A stretch of DNA of 48,574 bases from Thermoflexales bacterium (lineage in GTDB: Bacteria; Chloroflexota; Anaerolineae; B4-G1; DUEL01), in assembly GCA_014360895.1 (NCBI GenBank), contig JACIWQ010000010.1:1-48574 (forward strand), read 5' to 3'. Shown here piece after piece: positions 8,849 to 16,782 of this stretch (its first letter is position 1; each line of letters starts with the position of its first letter). The notes under the pieces were generated by a model, which searched no databases, was not told the origin of the DNA, and was given only the letters and a program-made list of their open reading frames with translations. A program made the translations under genes and the position numbers.

Positions 8849-9310
8849 CTATTCTACCGGCTCCACTACCTGTGGGGTAACGCTGACGCCGCAGTATGGG
8901 CAGACCGCCCAGTGGAGTTGTAGGGGGCGCTTGCAGGCCGGGCAGGCCTGTTTGAGGCGGGTATGGCAGACGGGACAGAGGATGTAATCCGACTTGGCCC
9001 GCGCGCCGCAGCCGGGGCAGGTTTCGGGCTCCTCAATGGCCTGCAGAAGCGCCTCCTGTTCCAGCGAGCGCTCGTAGGCCTCCGCCAGCGTCTCGCGCGG
9101 GCGCAGCATCAGGTATACGATGATCCCGAAGAGAGGAATGAGCGCCACCAGCAGCGTGGCGACAATCCATGCCAGGACGTCCCGGGAACGGGCCCGCATG
9201 TCCCGGAAGGTCCAGATAATGGCCCCGCCATGCAAGGCGGTGAAAACGACACCAGCGCCCAGCGCCAGCCAGAAGACGAGTTTTGCCAGGGTATCCAGAA
9301 GGCCTTCCAT
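8849..9310 (-). CDS. PLDc_N-type membrane protein with C-terminal zinc ribbon
   Basis: A 153-residue protein of unknown function. Two hydrophobic helices (about residues 8-35 and 45-70) enclose a short loop, with FGIIVYLMLRPRE after the second; this is the pattern of the phospholipase-D-nuclease N-terminal (PLDc_N) domain, which here occurs without any phospholipase domain. A charged linker then leads to a zinc-ribbon region with four CxxC pairs (CPGCG, CPVC, CPACKR, CPYCG). It is probably an inner-membrane protein with a cytoplasmic metal-binding tail. AAGGAGC supports ATG 9310. A TTGCCC/TATAAT promoter lies immediately upstream. Confidence 0.75.
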   Translation of the reverse strand: MEGLLDTLAKLVFWLALGAGVVFTALHGGAIIWTFRDMRARSRDVLAWIVATLLVALIPLFGIIVYLMLRPRETLAEAYERSLEQEALLQAIEEPETCPGCGARAKSDYILCPVCHTRLKQACPACKRPLQLHWAVCPYCGVSVTPQVVEPVE

Positions 9311-9344
9311 ACGTCGCTCCTTATTGGTTTGCCCCAATGGGGAT

Positions 9345-9372
9345 ATTATACCATTGATTCAGCGCTGGGCAA
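9345..9372 (-). promoter_or_regulatory. Promoter of the PLDc_N gene
   Basis: On the minus strand, TTGCCC (9372-9367) and TATAAT (9350-9345) are separated by 16 nt, about 35 nt ahead of the start codon at 9310. The same hexamer pair recurs before the LCP and S1 genes, and in related form before the NTPase cluster. Confidence 0.75.
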
Positions 9373-9387
9373 CTGGACAAAGGTGGC

Positions 9388-10111
9388 AGGTGCATTTCAG
9401 TTTTATGGCGAGTTGTGGTAAAATAGAAAAATAAAGATAATAACGGTCAACCAGAGACAGCCAGGAGGGAGCAATGAACCGCCAACGGGAACGAATTAAG
9501 GCACAACTTCTCGCCGAAGTCGGGGAGATGATAGACGAGGTGTTGGACTGGGAGGAGGGGCATCCTGCCCCCACTCTGGTGGAGATTGAGGAAGTCGTGC
9601 TGAAGCTGCGCCAGAGGGTGGCCCAGCGAGTGGCCGAGGCTCTGATAGAGCAACAGGAAATGGCGCGGCCGGTGCCGGGGCCAGCTTGCCCGGAGTGTGG
9701 GCAGGAGATGCGGTACAAATGGAAAGGCCAGGTGACCGTGGAGAGTCGGGTCGGGCCATTGAACATTGAGCGAGGGTATTATTACTGTGAACGCTGTCGC
9801 AGCGGTTTTCCCCCTCTGGGCCAGCAACTGGGGCTGAGGGACCTCCATTGGAGTGAGGGGGTGGTGAAGGACGTGGTCTGGTTGAGTGCGTTGATGCCCT
9901 ACGAACAGGTGGCCGAAGTGATGGAACGGTTGGGGCAAGTGGGGATTTCGGCCTCTACTTTGCGGGCCCAGGGATGCGTTGGAGTCGGGCGGGTGCAGAG
10001 CGGCTTCTCCCTGTCCGGGTTGCTGTGATGAGCGGCCGCTTTGATCAACTATGGCCGCAAGTCTACTCTTGCTCATAAATCTACTCTTTGCCATAGAACT
10101 GAAATGCACCT
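9388..10111. mobile_element. Internally deleted ISKra4-like element with terminal inverted repeats
   Basis: The left end 9388-9409 and the right end 10111-10090 are inverted copies matching at 21 of 22 positions (both begin AGGTGCATTTCAGTT), with the match stopping abruptly outside. No target-site duplication is obvious. The 724-bp interior carries only the N-terminal part of a transposase (9474-10028), so about two thirds of a normal ISKra4-type transposase is missing. It is probably a deletion derivative that would need a transposase in trans. Confidence 0.75.
9474..10028 (+). pseudogene. Truncated ISKra4-like transposase (N-terminal part)
   Basis: An open frame of 184 residues. The N-terminal helical region (EMIDEVLDWEEG...QRVAEALIEQQ), the zinc-binding CPECG...CERCRSG pair (about residues 74-109) and GFPPLGQQLGLRDLHWSEGVVKDVVWLSALMPYEQVAEVMERLG resemble the start of ISKra4-family transposases, which normally run to 350-500 residues with a catalytic DDE core. 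Here homology-like sequence stops after ISASTLRAQG, and a short unrelated tail leads to a stop, so no catalytic domain exists. GGAGGG lies just before ATG 9474. The frame lies wholly inside the inverted repeats. Whether it makes a stable product is unknown; if expressed it could act as a DNA-binding competitor. Confidence 0.7.
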
Positions 10112-10164
10112 CGTTCTTTGTTCTTTCGGGGGGGCGGGGTGTGTTCCAAATTTGTCGGGCCTAC

Positions 10165-10610
10165 GCCACCGTAACGCCGGCTGCCAGGCCGGTTCGGTAC
10201 AGGCTGACAGCCTATGCTACGTTAGGTGGCGGGAGATTGCTTCGCCGCCTCCGGCGGCTCGCAATGACGGCCACAGGGTCATTGCGAGGGCACGGAGTGC
10301 CCGGAGCAATCTCCAAAGGTGGCGGGAGATTGCTTCGCCCCTTCGGGGCTCGCAATGACCCTCGCAGAGAGGGGCGGAGAGAGCGCGCGAAGGGGTCGGC
10401 GCAGGCCGACCGTCGGCAGAAGTGCCCCGGAAGGCCGATTGCTAATCGGCGCCAGGGCGCGGTCCGGCCAGTTTGGCGCTCCTCCATCTCTGGGGTATAA
10501 TAGTCCCCAGATTCATGGGGGTTCGGTAACGATTCGGCGTCATCCCTCTCGGCGCAAGGCCACGCCCCGAAGGGTTGCTTCGCTCCGCTCGCGATGACAT
10601 TACTCGCCCG
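10165..10610. repeat. Cluster of REP-like palindromes
   Basis: This gene-free stretch (10112-10678) holds several dispersed palindromic repeats. A GCCGGCTGCCAGGCCGG element with CAGGCTGACAGCCT lies at about 10180-10220. Two facing REP-like units (GGAGATTGCTTCG...CTCGCAATGAC, then GTCATTGCGAG...GGAGCAATCTCC) occupy 10231-10315, and a further unit 10320-10362. A shorter piece at 10575-10598 reads GCTTCGCTCCGCTCGCGATG. Apart from the promoter at 10473-10501 I see nothing else here. Confidence 0.75.
10473..10501 (+). promoter_or_regulatory. Promoter of the flavodiiron gene
   Basis: TTGGCG (10473-10478), 17 nt, then a perfect TATAAT (10496-10501). It would give a leader of about 170 nt containing a REP-like palindrome before the flavodiiron protein start at 10679. 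Confidence 0.6.
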
Positions 10611-10678
10611 AGGCGCCGCTGGGGGTGGGGTGAAGGCTGAACAGTTACGAACTTCACTATCACATGGAGGGAAAAACC

Positions 10679-11899
10679 ATGCCCGCTATAGAAATCCGCC
10701 CCGGCATTTTCTGGATCGGCGTCAACGACCGGACGACCGACCTCTTTGAGGGCTACTGGCCCATCACCCAGGAGGGCGTCTCCTACAACGCCTATCTGGT
10801 CAACGGCGAGAAGAAGGCGCTCATTGACCTGGCGAAAGGACTGAAGACCGACGAGTTTCTGGCCCAGATTGCCGACGTCACCGACCTGGGCCAACTGGAC
10901 TACATTGTCATCAACCATATGGAGCCCGACCACACGGGCATCCTGGGCATCCTGCGGCAACTGGCCCCTCAGGCCGTCATCCTGGGGACGGCGAAGACCA
11001 AAGAGATGGTCGCCGCCTTCTACCAGGTTACCGAGAACGTGCGCGTGGTAGAAGACGGCGAGACGCTCCCGCTGGGCCCCCATGTCCTCCAGTTCTTCCA
11101 TACTCCCTTTGTCCACTGGCCCGAAACCATGATGACCTACGAGACGACCCAGCGAGTGCTTTTCTCCTGCGACGGCTTCGGGGGGTACGGCGCACTTCAA
11201 GGAGCCATTTTTGACGACCAGTATGCCGACCTCTCCTACTATGAACGGGAAGCCCTGCGGTACTACGTCAACATTGTGGCCGTCTTCAGCCGACCGGTGC
11301 TGCGCGCGCTGGAGAAACTGAGCGGGATTCCCATAGACGTGGTGGCCCCATCCCACGGGCTGGTCTGGCGGCAGGACCCCAGGCGGATTATAGAACTCTA
11401 TCGCCGGTGGGCCAGCTACGCCACGGGCGAGGGCGACCCCGCCGTGACGCTCCTCTACGGCTCTATGTACGGCAACACAGAAAAAGTGATGAACGCCGTG
11501 GCACAGGGGGTCTCCCGGGCCGGGGTGCCGGTGGAGGTGTACGACGTCGCTCGGACCCACATCAGTTACATCCTGCCGGCCCTCTGGCTGAACCGGGGGG
11601 TCATCGTCGGCGCGCCGACCTATGAAGGCGGACTTTTCCCGCCTATGGCCCACGCGCTGGACGTCGCCGCCCGTAAGCGCATCCAGAACCGCAAGGCGGC
11701 CTACTTCGGGAGTTACGGCTGGAGCGGCGGCGGGGAGCAGGAATTCCGCCGTCTGGCCGAAACCATGAAGTGGGAAGTCCTGGACTCCTTTACCTTTCGG
11801 GGCGGCCCCACGGTGGATGACCTGAAGCGCGCGGAGGCCTTCGGCGAAAACTTCGCCCGCCAGGTGGCCCAGAATCCCGCCCGGTCGCAGTCCGGATGA
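10679..11899 (+). CDS. Flavodiiron protein (A-type flavoprotein, FprA/NorV-like)
   Basis: A soluble 406-residue enzyme that reduces O2 to water or NO to N2O at a diiron site, protecting anaerobes from oxygen or nitrosative stress. The metallo-beta-lactamase-like half (about residues 1-250) shows the iron-ligand set NHMEPDH, HTPFVHWPETM, FSCDGFGG and APSHGLVW. The C-terminal half is a flavodoxin domain whose FMN-binding loop LLYGSMYGNTEK is visible, with GAPTYEGGLFP and FGSYGWSGGG completing the fold. The length equals the two-domain class A. I chose ATG 10679 because GGAGGG at 10667-10672 precedes it; the ATG at 10664 overlaps that site. The next gene overlaps its stop by 4 nt. Its electron donor, usually a rubredoxin, is not encoded nearby. 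Confidence 0.93.
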   Translation: MPAIEIRPGIFWIGVNDRTTDLFEGYWPITQEGVSYNAYLVNGEKKALIDLAKGLKTDEFLAQIADVTDLGQLDYIVINHMEPDHTGILGILRQLAPQAVILGTAKTKEMVAAFYQVTENVRVVEDGETLPLGPHVLQFFHTPFVHWPETMMTYETTQRVLFSCDGFGGYGALQGAIFDDQYADLSYYEREALRYYVNIVAVFSRPVLRALEKLSGIPIDVVAPSHGLVWRQDPRRIIELYRRWASYATGEGDPAVTLLYGSMYGNTEKVMNAVAQGVSRAGVPVEVYDVARTHISYILPALWLNRGVIVGAPTYEGGLFPPMAHALDVAARKRIQNRKAAYFGSYGWSGGGEQEFRRLAETMKWEVLDSFTFRGGPTVDDLKRAEAFGENFARQVAQNPARSQSG

Positions 11900-12840
11900 G
11901 AACTCGCGGCTCTCTGGGAGACAAAAACGGGCCCGTCAACCCTCGTTCCCGCCAGGTCGCGCGGGCTCTGGTCACGGCGGTGGGGGTGGCCGTTCTGACC
12001 GTCGGATGTGGGGCACCTGTCCCTTCCCCGACGCCGATGCCGTCTCCCCCGCCGTCTCCCACGTCCACGCCGCCTCCCACCCCCACGCCGACCCCGCTGC
12101 CCCCCGTCCCCCTGACCATCCGCTTCCCGGAGACGGTCTCGGCGCTGGAGGGGGTGACCGTCTCGGTGGAACTGCCGGGGCTGGCTGAACGGGACCCCCA
12201 GGCCCGGGTGTGGGCTCAGGTTTTCCCCCCGGGCTCCCAAGAACCGGTCTGGGAATCGCCGCTGGAAATGGCCGGAGACGGGATGTACGTCTCCCCCCGG
12301 CCGATCTACTTCCCGTTGGAGTCCGTCCCGGGCGACTGGCGGCTGTTCATTGAAATTCAATCCCATGTCCCCATCCGAGGGGGACGCTGGTTCCGTTTCC
12401 GGCAGGAGCCCCTCCCGCTCTGGGATTTGACGGGAGAGGTGCCTGAGGAAGTCTACCTGCCGGTGCCGCAACCGTTCGCCCGGGTCCAGCAAGAGGGGGA
12501 CCGGGTCGCCGGAAGCCGGGCATGGCAGCGGGGCGGGGAGCGGTTAGAATTGTGGTGGGCCCCCGGCCCGGCGGAACCGCTGACGCTGGATACCGCATGG
12601 ATGCTGGAAGAGGCCACCTTTCCGATCGGGGAGGCCGTAGAGGTCACCGCAGTGGAACCCGTAACGCGGGGGAAACGGCCGGGATTTCGCTTCTACGAAC
12701 AGTGGCCGGGCGGACCGGCGGAGGCCCTGTTGCTCCAGGGCTCCAGCCGGTATCTCTATCTCCTGCGCGTGCGCGTCTCGGGCCGCGAGGCGCTGACGCC
12801 CCTGCTGCGGGAAATCCAGGCCGCGATGACGGTGAAATAG
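11896..12840 (+). CDS. Lipoprotein with proline/threonine-rich linker
   Basis: A 314-residue predicted lipoprotein of unknown function. Residues 1-20 are basic and polar, followed by a hydrophobic stretch ending in a lipobox-like LTVGC; the cysteine would be lipidated and mark the mature N-terminus. A Pro/Ser/Thr-rich linker (about residues 40-70) follows, typical of surface proteins in this window. The rest looks like a beta-rich extracytoplasmic domain (LTIRFPETVSALEGVTVSVELPGL...). The ATG overlaps the stop of the flavodiiron gene by 4 nt (ATGA), so the two are translationally coupled, although no functional link is evident. nadA starts 21 nt downstream. Confidence 0.75.
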   Translation: MRTRGSLGDKNGPVNPRSRQVARALVTAVGVAVLTVGCGAPVPSPTPMPSPPPSPTSTPPPTPTPTPLPPVPLTIRFPETVSALEGVTVSVELPGLAERDPQARVWAQVFPPGSQEPVWESPLEMAGDGMYVSPRPIYFPLESVPGDWRLFIEIQSHVPIRGGRWFRFRQEPLPLWDLTGEVPEEVYLPVPQPFARVQQEGDRVAGSRAWQRGGERLELWWAPGPAEPLTLDTAWMLEEATFPIGEAVEVTAVEPVTRGKRPGFRFYEQWPGGPAEALLLQGSSRYLYLLRVRVSGREALTPLLREIQAAMTVK

Positions 12841-12861
12841 CCCTTTCGGGAAACGGCAGAT

Positions 12862-13920
12862 ATGGAAAACGATTTTGCGGAACTGCAACAACGGGTCACC
12901 GCCTGGAAGGCCCAATTGGGGCCGGACCTGGTCATTCTGGGCCACCACTACCAGCGGGATGAAGTCATCCAGTTCGCCGATTTCCGGGGGGATAGCCTGC
13001 AACTGGCGCGGGATGCCGTCCGCACCGACGCCCGTTACATCGTCTTCTGCGGCGTCCACTTTATGGCCGAAACGGCGGCCATCCTGGCAAAGCCCGGGCA
13101 GGTGGTGCTCATTCCCGATGCGGAGGCCGGTTGTTTCCTGGCCGACCGGGCCGACCTGCCCCTGGTGGAGGCGGCCTGGCGAGACCTGAGCTGGGTGCTG
13201 GATGTGGAGCGGGAAGTGATGCCGGTGACCTACATCAACTCGGCCGCCGTCCTGAAAGCGTTCTGCGGGCAGCGCGGCGGGATGGTCTGCACCTCTGCCA
13301 ACGCCGGAAAGATTCTGGCCCGCGCGCTGGCGGAACGCCCCCGGGCCCTCTTCTTCCCCGACCAGCACCTGGGACGCAACACTGCCCGCCGGATGGGCAT
13401 CCCGCCGGAGGACATCCTGCTCTGGGACCCCCGCCGCCCCCTGGGCGGGCACGACCCGGAGCACATCCGACAGGCCCGACTCTTCCTCTGGCCCGGTTGG
13501 TGCTACGTCCACACCCGCTTTCGGCCCGAACACGTCCGGGCGTGGCGGGAACGAGACCCTCAGATGCGGATCCTGGTCCATCCCGAATGCACCGAGGAAG
13601 TGGTTGCCCTGGCCGACGAGGTCGGCTCCACCTCTTACATCATCCGCCGGGTGGAGGAATCGCCGCCGGGAACCAAGTGGGCCATCGGGACGGAATTCAA
13701 CCTGGTCCATCGCCTGGCCCGGGAACATCCGGAGCAGTTCATCGTCTCCCTCTCCGACGAGCCCCACTACTGCCGGACAATGAACCTCATCACGCTGGAG
13801 AAACTGGCCCGGGTCCTGGAGGGATTGGTGAACGGCGAGGCGATCAACCCTGTAGTCGTCCCGCCGGAGGTCGCCGAACCGGCCCGCCAGGCATTGGAGC
13901 GGATGCTGGAAATCAGATGA
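12862..13920 (+). CDS. nadA: Quinolinate synthase A
   Basis: Condenses iminoaspartate with dihydroxyacetone phosphate to quinolinate in de novo NAD synthesis, using an oxygen-sensitive [4Fe-4S] cluster. The 352-residue protein shows LGHHYQRDEVI near the N-terminus, the family motif VFCGVHFMAETA, and the three expected cluster cysteines: C91 in DAEAGC, C214 in PGWC and C304 in HYC. HPECTEEV and GSTSYI complete the third domain. The usual partners nadB and nadC are not adjacent. It lies in a same-strand run after the lipoprotein and 18 nt before glmS, so it is probably part of a polycistronic unit. Confidence 0.95.
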   Translation: MENDFAELQQRVTAWKAQLGPDLVILGHHYQRDEVIQFADFRGDSLQLARDAVRTDARYIVFCGVHFMAETAAILAKPGQVVLIPDAEAGCFLADRADLPLVEAAWRDLSWVLDVEREVMPVTYINSAAVLKAFCGQRGGMVCTSANAGKILARALAERPRALFFPDQHLGRNTARRMGIPPEDILLWDPRRPLGGHDPEHIRQARLFLWPGWCYVHTRFRPEHVRAWRERDPQMRILVHPECTEEVVALADEVGSTSYIIRRVEESPPGTKWAIGTEFNLVHRLAREHPEQFIVSLSDEPHYCRTMNLITLEKLARVLEGLVNGEAINPVVVPPEVAEPARQALERMLEIR

Positions 13921-13938
13921 GTTTGTGGGGAGGGAAAG

Positions 13939-15783
13939 ATGTGCGGCATTGTTGGCTATATCGGCCTGCGGAACGCCACCCCCATCATTCTGGAAGGACT
14001 GAAACGGCTGGAGTATCGGGGATATGATTCGGCCGGACTGGCAGTCCTTCAGTCCGACGGGACCATCGGAGTCCGGCGGGAGGCCGGAAAAATCGCGGCG
14101 CTGATGGAAAAAGTGCAGGGGGCGCCGGTGGACGGCCCCGTGGGCATCGGCCACACCCGGTGGGCCACCCACGGCCCGCCCTGTGAGCGCAATGCCCATC
14201 CCCACCTGGGCCCGGCCGGGGATGTGGCCGTCGTCCACAACGGCATCATAGAAAACTACCGCGCACTGCGGGAGGAACTGGAGGCCGAGGGCCACCGCTT
14301 CGCCTCCGACACCGACACCGAAGTCGTCGTCCACCTGGTGGAGGGGTATCTCGCGGGTGGCGCCTCCCTGGAGGACGCGGTGCGCCAGGCCCTCGCTCAG
14401 GTAAAGGGCGCTAACGCCTTCGTCTTCCTCAGCCGCCGCCATCCGGATCGCATTCTGGCCGTCCGGCTGGGCAACGCGGGCGGCCTCACCGTCGGCCTGG
14501 GCGACGGGGAGAACTTCGTCGCCTCGGACATCCCGGCCATCCTGGACCACACCCGCCGCATGGTCTTTCTGGAGGACCGCCAGATGGCCATCGTGACCCG
14601 CGAGTCCGTCCGCGTGGAGACGCTGGATGGGCGACCCGTCCCTCTTCGCCCCCACACCATCCCCTGGGACCCCGTCTCGGCGGCCAAGGAGCCGTACCGC
14701 CACTTTATGCAGAAAGAAATCTACGAGCAGGCCCGCTCGGTCACCGACACCCTGCGCGGCCGGGCCGACTTTGAGGCCGGACGGGTGCGATTGGAGGGGC
14801 TGACGCTCACCCCCGAAGAGGCCCGCCGTCTGGAGCGTATCGTCATCGTCGCCTGCGGCACCTCCGCCTACGCCGGCCTGGTGGGGAAGTTCATGCTGGA
14901 GGCGCTGGCCCGCATCCCGGTGGAGGTGGACTACGGCTCCGAGTTCCGCTACCGGGACCCGTTGCTGAACGGGCAGACGGCGGTCCTGGCCATCACCCAG
15001 AGTGGGGAGACGGTGGATACCCTGGCCGCGATGGAGGAGGCCCGCCGCAAGGGCGCCCGCCTCTGGTCCATCGTCAACGTCATCGGCAGCCAGGCCCACC
15101 GCATCGCCGACGGCTCCATCCTGATGCATGCCGGCCCCGAAATCGGCGTCGCTTCCACCAAAGCTTTCACCGCCAGCCTGGTGGACCTCTACCTGCTGGG
15201 CTGCTATCTGGGGGAACTGCGGGGCGTGCTGACCGGCAAGGACCTGCGGCGGCGGGTGGATGACCTGGCCCGTCTGCCCGACCTGGTGGGGCGGGTGCTG
15301 CAGCACGGCGACGAATACACCCAACTGGCCCAGACTTACTACGACCGGGAGCACTTCCTGTACCTGGGGCGGGGGATTAACTACCCGGTAGCGCTGGAAG
15401 GGGCGTTGAAACTCAAAGAGATTTCTTACATCCACGCCGAGGGGTATCCCGCCGGGGAGATGAAACACGGGCCCATCGCCCTGATAGACGAGCGGATGCC
15501 CGTCGTCGCCATTGCCGTGCGGGATTCGGTGTACGACAAGATGATCAGCCAGATAGAGCAGGTGAAGGCGCGCGGCGGTCGGGTGATCGCGCTGGCAACG
15601 GAGGGGGATACGGAGATCGGCCTCAAGGCCGACCATGTCCTGACCGTGCCGCCTACGCCGCCGCTGCTGGCGCCGGTGGTGAACGTCATCCCGATGCAGT
15701 TGCTGGCCTACCATATGGCGGTACGGCGGGGCTGCGACGTGGACCAACCCCGCAACCTGGCCAAATCGGTGACGGTGGAGTAG
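13939..15783 (+). CDS. glmS: Glutamine-fructose-6-phosphate aminotransferase (isomerizing)
   Basis: Makes glucosamine 6-phosphate, the entry point to UDP-GlcNAc, peptidoglycan and surface polysaccharide. The 614 residues match the family. The N-terminal glutaminase domain (1-220) begins MCGIVGYIG with the catalytic Cys2 exposed after Met removal, with GHTRWATHGPP and HNGIIENY. Two SIS domains follow (about 290-430 and 460-600) with the sugar-phosphate loop ITQSGETVDT and the C-terminal PRNLAKSVTVE carrying the catalytic lysine of the isomerase. AGGGAAAG lies just before the ATG. No glmS ribozyme is possible upstream, because nadA ends only 18 nt before it. Confidence 0.97.
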   Translation: MCGIVGYIGLRNATPIILEGLKRLEYRGYDSAGLAVLQSDGTIGVRREAGKIAALMEKVQGAPVDGPVGIGHTRWATHGPPCERNAHPHLGPAGDVAVVHNGIIENYRALREELEAEGHRFASDTDTEVVVHLVEGYLAGGASLEDAVRQALAQVKGANAFVFLSRRHPDRILAVRLGNAGGLTVGLGDGENFVASDIPAILDHTRRMVFLEDRQMAIVTRESVRVETLDGRPVPLRPHTIPWDPVSAAKEPYRHFMQKEIYEQARSVTDTLRGRADFEAGRVRLEGLTLTPEEARRLERIVIVACGTSAYAGLVGKFMLEALARIPVEVDYGSEFRYRDPLLNGQTAVLAITQSGETVDTLAAMEEARRKGARLWSIVNVIGSQAHRIADGSILMHAGPEIGVASTKAFTASLVDLYLLGCYLGELRGVLTGKDLRRRVDDLARLPDLVGRVLQHGDEYTQLAQTYYDREHFLYLGRGINYPVALEGALKLKEISYIHAEGYPAGEMKHGPIALIDERMPVVAIAVRDSVYDKMISQIEQVKARGGRVIALATEGDTEIGLKADHVLTVPPTPPLLAPVVNVIPMQLLAYHMAVRRGCDVDQPRNLAKSVTVE

Positions 15784-15797
15784 GAGGCCTCCGGTTT

Positions 15798-15982
15798 TTG
15801 CGGCGGGCGGCGAAGGGCCACGCTGAGGGCCACGGCCCGAGCCCTCGGCCCCGAAGGGCCTCGGCCCGAGGGGGCTTCCTCGCCCCGTGGGGCTCGCCCG
15901 AAGCGCCGCCCGCCGCTTCTTTTTCTCCCGTAACTGTCCAGCGGTTGTGGAGATTGCTTCTTCGCTCCGCTCCTCGCAATGA
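15798..15982. repeat. Compound inverted repeat and REP-like unit
   Basis: GCGGCGGGCGGCGAA at about 15800 pairs with GAAGCGCCGCCCGCCGC near 15899-15916. Between them lies a string of small GC hairpins (GGCCCCGAAGGGCCTCGGCC and others). The internal segment is closely matched, in inverted orientation, by 48460-48560 at the other end of the window. A REP-like TTGCTTCTTCGCTCC...CTCGCAATGAC follows at 15955-15981. No gene is seen in 15784-16074. Confidence 0.75.
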
Positions 15983-16009
15983 CTAGCTGAATCGTTACTT
16001 TCTCCGGAC

Positions 16010-16038
16010 TTGACACGTCGGCAGTTTTGTGGTACAAT
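16010..16038 (+). promoter_or_regulatory. Promoter of the TetR gene
   Basis: TTGACA (16010-16015), 17 nt, TACAAT (16033-16038). The TetR operator begins at the second base after the -10, so repressor binding would cover the transcription start. Confidence 0.85.
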
Positions 16039-16039
16039 C

Positions 16040-16057
16040 ATACCGACCGGTCGGTAT
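16040..16057. promoter_or_regulatory. TetR-type operator
   Basis: ATACCGACCGGTCGGTAT is a perfect 18-bp palindrome of the ACCGACCGGTCGGT class often seen upstream of TetR-family genes. It sits between the -10 element and the ribosome-binding site of the TetR gene that starts 18 nt later, which indicates negative autoregulation. Confidence 0.85.
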
Positions 16058-16074
16058 ACAAAAGGGGAGCGGCG

Positions 16075-16677
16075 ATGCGAGGACGGGCCGAAGAGACGCG
16101 CGAACGGATTCTGGCGGCGGCAGAGGAGTGCTTTGCCCGCCAGGGGTACGACGCCACCGGTGTGGCCGAAATCTGCGAGCGGGCCGGGGTCAGCAAAGGG
16201 GCTTTTTTTCACCACTTCCCCACTAAGCAGGCCGTCTTCCTGGCACTGCTGGAGCGATGGCTGAAGGGGTTAGAGGAACAATTGACTACCCTGCGCGCCG
16301 GAGCCGCCACGGTCCCCGCCGCCATGATGCAGATGGCGGGGACAGCCCAGCAGGTCTTTGAGATGGCACGTGAGCGCCTCTTCATCTTCCTGGAGTTCCT
16401 CAACCGGGCCGCCCGTGACCCCCAGGTCTGGAAGGCAACAATCCAGCCGTACCACCGCTACCGGGAGTTCTTTGCCCGGATGATAGAGGCTGGCGTCGCT
16501 GAAGGGAGCCTGCGGCCGGTGGACCCCGAGGCTGCTGCCAGTGCCATTCTCTCTATGGCCATCGGGCTGGTCCTCCAGGCCACGATGGACCCTGAGGGGG
16601 CGGACTGGGGCGACCTTGTCCGTAAAGGCCTCCGGATCCTCCTGGACGGACTTCAGGGGTCGGAAGCCACAGGATGA
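16075..16677 (+). CDS. TetR/AcrR family transcriptional regulator
   Basis: A 200-residue one-component repressor. The N-terminal TetR DNA-binding domain is clear: ETRERILAAAEECFARQGYDATGVAEICERAGVSKGAFFHHFPTKQAVF at about residues 5-55, with the recognition helix at VSKGAFFHHF. The C-terminal ligand domain (60-200) is all-helical and has no recognisable ligand signature. I chose ATG 16075 (GGGGAG upstream); the open frame from 16027 would run through the operator. The palindrome at 16040-16057 suggests autorepression. No efflux pump or enzyme lies next to it, so other targets must be elsewhere. Confidence 0.92.
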   Translation: MRGRAEETRERILAAAEECFARQGYDATGVAEICERAGVSKGAFFHHFPTKQAVFLALLERWLKGLEEQLTTLRAGAATVPAAMMQMAGTAQQVFEMARERLFIFLEFLNRAARDPQVWKATIQPYHRYREFFARMIEAGVAEGSLRPVDPEAAASAILSMAIGLVLQATMDPEGADWGDLVRKGLRILLDGLQGSEATG

Positions 16678-16782
16678 GGGAGTGGTACGGTTCTTCCCGT
16701 AACGCCGGCCGCCAGGCTGGTGGAAAACGGCGAATCCGGTCGGCCCTGTGAGGCCAGACTCCGCGAATTGATGGAGAGAACA

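Noticed and set aside
13921-13938. glmS ribozyme
   Set aside because: Only 18 nt separate nadA and glmS, too little for the ribozyme, and no core motif is visible.
12544-16215. A 1223-codon open frame on the minus strand opposite nadA and glmS
   Set aside because: It is antisense to two certain genes and its translation is Pro/Arg/His-rich and low in complexity, as expected of a shadow frame in G+C-rich DNA.
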